From assembly GCA_937969125.1 (NCBI GenBank), contig CALBVA010000237.1:1-9770 (forward strand): a stretch of 9,770 nt of DNA, read 5' to 3'. The notes under the pieces are model-generated. The model ran no database searches and was not told the origin of the DNA. It saw nothing but the letters and a program-made list of their open reading frames with translations. Position 1 is the first letter of the stretch. Every line of letters begins with the position of its first letter. The DNA is from an uncultured Verrucomicrobiales bacterium (GTDB taxonomy: Bacteria > Verrucomicrobiota > Verrucomicrobiia > Verrucomicrobiales > Akkermansiaceae). A program made the position numbers and the translations under genes. Shown piece by piece: positions 6,829 through 9,770 of the stretch.

Positions 6829-8103
6829 ATGAAAACAGCTCTTCTGTTTCTAGTTTTAGTAAGTCCGATTTCGGCTTTACCCAACGCGATTTTTGGAGCG
6901 CTTGCGCAGAACGAGAGTCCTCTTGATGGGCGAGATCTCACGGAGACTTTCATGGGAGCTGCGGTGTGGAATGGTTCGGAACCTTTGCCCGGAGACTGGG
7001 AAGAGGAGGCGGGAGTTGCCACAACTCGAGCAACTTATTTGATGGCGCGGCCAAAAGTCTTTGGGGTCGATGCCCTTTTTGTGCGAGCCCTTCATCGGGA
7101 GGAAGGCTTAGAAGAGTTACAGATTACTTTCGCGGATGCGGGCTCTTTCTTTGGTTATTTAGATCGCAGCAAGCCCTCCGGAATGAGCGATGAGGAGGCG
7201 ATGCAGGAGCTGAGAAAGAGGCTGGAAGTGAAGAGAAATGAATTCACGACTTTGTATAATGAGACCTCTGAGGCACTGCTTAGCAGCTTGGGTAAGATTG
7301 ACCGGAAGCCGAAACAGTCGAAACGCGGACGCATGCGCGATTTACGAGCTGACTTTAGCGAGTATCGGGATAAATCATCTGGCCTGACGATTCGCCTCCT
7401 GCAGGCGACTGATCGTTTGATCCGGGTGAGTATTTCTAAGGGTGAGGTGAAGACGAAAAGTTGGCTTGATATCACGCAAGAAAAGCTTGGGGCGCGGGAG
7501 CGACTGGGGCTTCTGGAGAAAAATGTCTCTAAAAACGAGCATGGAGATCTGATTTTGGACGGGGTGTCAGTCGTTCCTCAAGGGTTCCGACCTTATTGCG
7601 GCCTAAATACGTTGGTGATGGTGGCGCGCTATATGGGATTACATCTTGATGAGGATTGGTTGGCGGTGGCTGGGAAGTTTCAGAATACGGGGTCTTCTGC
7701 TGGGTCGGATATGCTCGGGCTTTATAGTTCGGTGGCAAAGGAAGCTCGTTTCAATTTAGACCGTAAGAGTCGTTACGATCATGCTACGGTCCGCCGGTCA
7801 CTTCGTGCGGGGATGCCTGTGATTGTTTGGCGGCGTTGGGATCAGGCACGTGATCGACTTCATAGTCGAATTTCGAGCGAGGTTCAGCGAGGGGGCGAAA
7901 GTCGCTTTGAACGCCCTGATGAGGATGCTTTGCCCTCGAAAAAGAAGCGCTCGCCACTTCATGCCTCAGTCATCATCGGCTTTAACGATGAACGCAAAGA
8001 GGTGATCTTCCTCGAAAGTTGGGAGGAGAATGCTGTTCCGAGAAGGATGCCGGTAAGTGAGATGGCTTTCACGGCGGATTTGACCTTTGCTTTCCGGCCA
8101 TAA
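6829..8103 (+). CDS. Secreted C39-like papain-fold cysteine peptidase with unknown N-terminal domain
   Basis: A 424-residue exported protein. The signal peptide is MKTALLFLVLVSPISA, cleaved after about Ala16. Residues about 20-115 form a domain I do not recognise (VFGVDALFVRAL, ADAGSFFGYL); about 120-190 is charged and helical, perhaps coiled coil. The C-terminal part (about 240-424) resembles C39-type peptidases: VPQGFRPYCG with putative oxyanion Gln251 and catalytic Cys257 at helix start (YCGLNTLVMVARYMG), then SLRAGMPVIVWR, then HASVIIGF with His378, then VIFLESW where Glu396 sits where the family usually has Asp or Asn. Peptidase activity is therefore likely but not certain. A GTG at 6811 is in frame, but ATG 6829 gives the better signal peptide. 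There is no nearby Shine-Dalgarno; TTGACG at 6785-6790 is a possible -35 without a clear -10. Base composition is visibly more A+T-rich than the genes to the left. Its end faces the next gene across 40 bases. Confidence 0.8.
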   Translation: MKTALLFLVLVSPISALPNAIFGALAQNESPLDGRDLTETFMGAAVWNGSEPLPGDWEEEAGVATTRATYLMARPKVFGVDALFVRALHREEGLEELQITFADAGSFFGYLDRSKPSGMSDEEAMQELRKRLEVKRNEFTTLYNETSEALLSSLGKIDRKPKQSKRGRMRDLRADFSEYRDKSSGLTIRLLQATDRLIRVSISKGEVKTKSWLDITQEKLGARERLGLLEKNVSKNEHGDLILDGVSVVPQGFRPYCGLNTLVMVARYMGLHLDEDWLAVAGKFQNTGSSAGSDMLGLYSSVAKEARFNLDRKSRYDHATVRRSLRAGMPVIVWRRWDQARDRLHSRISSEVQRGGESRFERPDEDALPSKKKRSPLHASVIIGFNDERKEVIFLESWEENAVPRRMPVSEMAFTADLTFAFRP

Positions 8104-8120
8104 AAAGGCTTTCCCAAAGC
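8102..8120 (-). terminator. Possible weak intrinsic terminator for the minus-strand gene
   Basis: On the minus strand GCTTT, a GGG loop and AAAGC (8120-8108) form a 5-bp stem, followed after one C by five Ts (8106-8102). This sits 24 bases past the stop of the secreted protein gene, inside the 40-base convergent gap, where a terminator is expected. The stem is short, so strength is doubtful. Confidence 0.4.
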
Positions 8121-8143
8121 AGAGCGATCCTGCCCTTTGACAT

Positions 8144-9313
8144 TTACTCCATCACTCCGAGGCGAAAGAACCGCATATCTTCTCGAGGGAAAATCAAGCG
8201 GGCGTCTCTCGAGCGACCAGCCGGAAGTCCCTTTATTAATCTGCTTTGGTAAGCGCTGTTGGGAACAGGGTCGAAATTGCCCTCAAGTCCTTCGTTACTG
8301 ACCACTACCAGAGGAAAAGTCAGCCCACGACTTGGGACATCGATTGAAACGCTGATATTATTTTCTCCGTCCAGCTCAATAGTCATGGGCACCGAAGTTG
8401 CTGTTGCGGGTAGATCGAGCGAATACAAAAGGCGATACGAAATGCCTGCACTATTGCTCTCCAGACCAGTCGATAGACTCAGACCTTCGTCCGTAGCCCA
8501 CGCACCGAACGCTGTGGGAGCAGTGAAAGTAGCACTCGCCACAATGGTCCCTTCCTCTTTGTAAGCATGAACATAGCTTTGTCCACTGCCACGGACAGGA
8601 ACTGACGAGAAATCGCTACTACCTGACACGACCGCCCCGGGTGCGGTCTGGAAGTTTGCCCTAAACTGACCCGAGAGCAGCGAGCCGGATAACTGCTGAA
8701 CAGTGAGGGTGCTCTGGCCTGAGTTCACTACGCCAAAGATTGTCTCATCCTTTACCAGCACATCCGATGTCGTCGCCAAGTTGATCGTTTGGTTCGCGAA
8801 GCCCTGTTCACCAAAAATTAAATGTGAACTACTCATGGAGCCTCTCGTGATAATGCTCCCATGCCGGGCGTGATTTAACTTATTGCTCGATGGCGTATCT
8901 GGGATCGTGGAATTCACCGTCCGCACAACGTCGCCGAACGAGTAGGTGAAAAGCCCTCTCTTCCCTCCAACTACGATATTTTCTGACCCGCTGAATCCAT
9001 CCGTTGTGATTTCCCCAGAAGTAAAGACAACATCCGATAAGGCAGCACTGGATGGATTCAAATTAGCATTAAAAGTCAGAGAACCGCTATAATCTGTCTC
9101 TTCCTCCCAACTTTGAGTGTTACCGCTATTGGGCCCGAGGACATAACATGCAGTGCCAATCGACTGGGTCTGATTGATTTCAAGAGTAACGGAAACAGGA
9201 ACCGTCTCTTGACCGTTAACAGATGAGGCTTGGATGATTGTCACAGCGGCGCAACACCACAACGAAGGAAATTTTTTGAAATACACAGGGACTGAGCTTG
9301 GGACTTGTGGCAA
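8144..9313 (-). CDS. Secreted beta-rich protein of unknown function
   Basis: A 389-residue protein I cannot assign to a family. A positively charged start (YFKKF) and hydrophobic stretch (LWCCAAVTII) make a signal peptide, cleaved around residue 34. The mature chain is rich in Ser, Thr, Gly, Asn and Val with alternating hydrophobic residues, suggesting an all-beta fold. No catalytic motif is visible. It ends RLIFPREDMRFFRLGVME; an Arg-Phe-Phe-Arg-Leu tail close to the C-terminus recurs, to my knowledge, in secreted Verrucomicrobiota proteins, possibly as part of the final beta strand or a sorting feature. The chosen start is TTG at 9313 because GAGGT (9323-9319, minus strand) lies five bases before it, the best ribosome binding site in the window. 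A GTG at 9286 would also leave a signal peptide. The gene follows the stop of a small ORF by three bases, suggesting translational coupling. Confidence 0.75.
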   Translation of the reverse strand: MPQVPSSVPVYFKKFPSLWCCAAVTIIQASSVNGQETVPVSVTLEINQTQSIGTACYVLGPNSGNTQSWEEETDYSGSLTFNANLNPSSAALSDVVFTSGEITTDGFSGSENIVVGGKRGLFTYSFGDVVRTVNSTIPDTPSSNKLNHARHGSIITRGSMSSSHLIFGEQGFANQTINLATTSDVLVKDETIFGVVNSGQSTLTVQQLSGSLLSGQFRANFQTAPGAVVSGSSDFSSVPVRGSGQSYVHAYKEEGTIVASATFTAPTAFGAWATDEGLSLSTGLESNSAGISYRLLYSLDLPATATSVPMTIELDGENNISVSIDVPSRGLTFPLVVVSNEGLEGNFDPVPNSAYQSRLIKGLPAGRSRDARLIFPREDMRFFRLGVME

Positions 9314-9316
9314 AGC

Positions 9317-9517
9317 TTACCTCGCCATCGAATAGCTGGAAAGCCCGTAAGCAGTCAATATCAGGGCACATTTGAGCGAGGCCGATAATTGATTCGAGAT
9401 AGTCTTGATCCAAGACAGCGTGGACCGAAGAGCGACCCTGATTTTCTTAGAGAGCTCTTCGTAACCCTCATCTTCACCATTATAATATCCCGGTTCTATC
9501 GAAAAAGAAGAACCCAT
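9317..9517 (-). CDS. Possible small upstream ORF coupled to the secreted protein gene
   Basis: From ATG 9517 (MGSSFSIEPGYYNGEDEGYEELSKK) to TAA 9317-9319, 66 residues; a TTG at 9538 would add seven hydrophobic residues. The N-terminal part is acidic and protein-like and the C-terminal part is more hydrophobic (LKCALILTAYGL). No family is recognised. The end contains the ribosome binding site of the downstream gene, and only three bases separate its stop from that gene's TTG start. In the last 100 bases another frame (DQDYLESIIGLAQMCPDIDC, then FQLFDGEVSF) also reads like protein, so a frameshifted remnant of a longer gene is an alternative. Confidence 0.35.
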   Translation of the reverse strand: MGSSFSIEPGYYNGEDEGYEELSKKIRVALRSTLSWIKTISNQLSASLKCALILTAYGLSSYSMAR

Positions 9518-9540
9518 TCCAATCACCAAAAAAAACAATT

Positions 9541-9546
9541 TTTATA
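9541..9546 (-). promoter_or_regulatory. Possible -10 box ahead of the small ORF / secreted protein pair
   Basis: TATAAA on the minus strand, 5/6 to the -10 consensus, lies in an A+T-rich stretch 23 bases before ATG 9517. No convincing -35 is present at the usual distance, so this is only a candidate start for the transcript that includes the secreted beta-rich protein. Confidence 0.25.
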
Positions 9547-9555
9547 ACGAGCCAT

Positions 9556-9717
9556 TCACGATCTAACTTTTTTCATCTGCATCCGGACAGTAGAAGAACT
9601 ATAGTTTCCCGTGAACTTTGAATGACACCGATCATGAAGCTGCCGATGCACCACTCGATAAGCCGCCACCTCGGGCAAAGCCCCATCCGACTCCCAAGGA
9701 ATAATTAGCCGCTTCAC
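9556..9717 (-). other. Short open frame of uncertain status in the right-hand end
   Basis: A 53-codon frame runs from GTG 9717 to TGA 9556-9558 (starting MKRLIIPWESDGALPEVAAY). It has an even amino-acid mix and no signal or membrane segment. No family is recognised and no ribosome binding site is seen. A TATACT at 9727-9722 on the minus strand would place transcription start almost on the GTG. A second frame over the same bases (EYPAFYTEREAANYSLGVGW) is also open for about 45 codons, so neither is safe. Bases 9718-9770 show nothing else I can support. Confidence 0.2.
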
Positions 9718-9770
9718 GCTCAGTATAAAAGGCGGGATACTCTGATGACAGGGTCGTCAGCCTTGGCAAG

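Overview
The window looks like a chromosomal piece from a Verrucomicrobiota-type bacterium. The lineage is inferred from the density of Sec-secreted proteins, a formylglycine-type sulfatase, galactose-binding-like jelly-roll modules at protein C-termini, a C-terminal 'RFFRL' tail on one secreted protein, and start codons that mostly lack a clear Shine-Dalgarno. No RNA gene, CRISPR array, insertion sequence or phage gene is visible.

Left block (about 1-3760, minus strand). Reading leftwards there is a secreted purple-acid-phosphatase-like metallophosphoesterase (start 3758), a secreted TPR protein 15 bases downstream, and, after a 63-base gap, a type II short-chain prenyl diphosphate synthase (ispA-like) that runs off the window edge. 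The first two are probably co-transcribed. The prenyl synthase may read through from them or use a TATAAT box in the gap.

Middle block (3869-6586). A plus-strand gene for a 67-residue lipoprotein diverges from the phosphatase gene and overlaps by 17 bases the end of a convergent minus-strand gene. That minus-strand gene encodes a secreted PPC-like plus jelly-roll protein. It lies 26 bases downstream of a complete arylsulfatase-type sulfatase, and the two form a likely two-gene unit. The phosphatase and the PPC-like protein share the same kind of C-terminal jelly-roll module. The theme of the block is removal of phosphate or sulfate esters from material outside the cytoplasm.

Right block (6589-9770). 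Gene order and composition change here; hand counts on sample lines fall from about 67% G+C (2641-2700) to about 40% (7201-7260). There is a 56-codon putative small lipoprotein gene whose start is two bases from the divergent sulfatase start. Next comes a secreted C39-like cysteine peptidase with an unrecognised N-terminal half. A convergent gene encodes a secreted beta-rich protein of unknown function. It begins at TTG behind the clearest ribosome binding site in the window, three bases after the stop of a small upstream ORF. The last 230 bases hold no gene I can support firmly.

I do not see a clearly new multi-gene system. The most unusual items are the C39-like protein with its unknown N-terminal half, the 2-base divergent start pair at 6586/6589, and the poorly resolved reading frames at 9216-9717.
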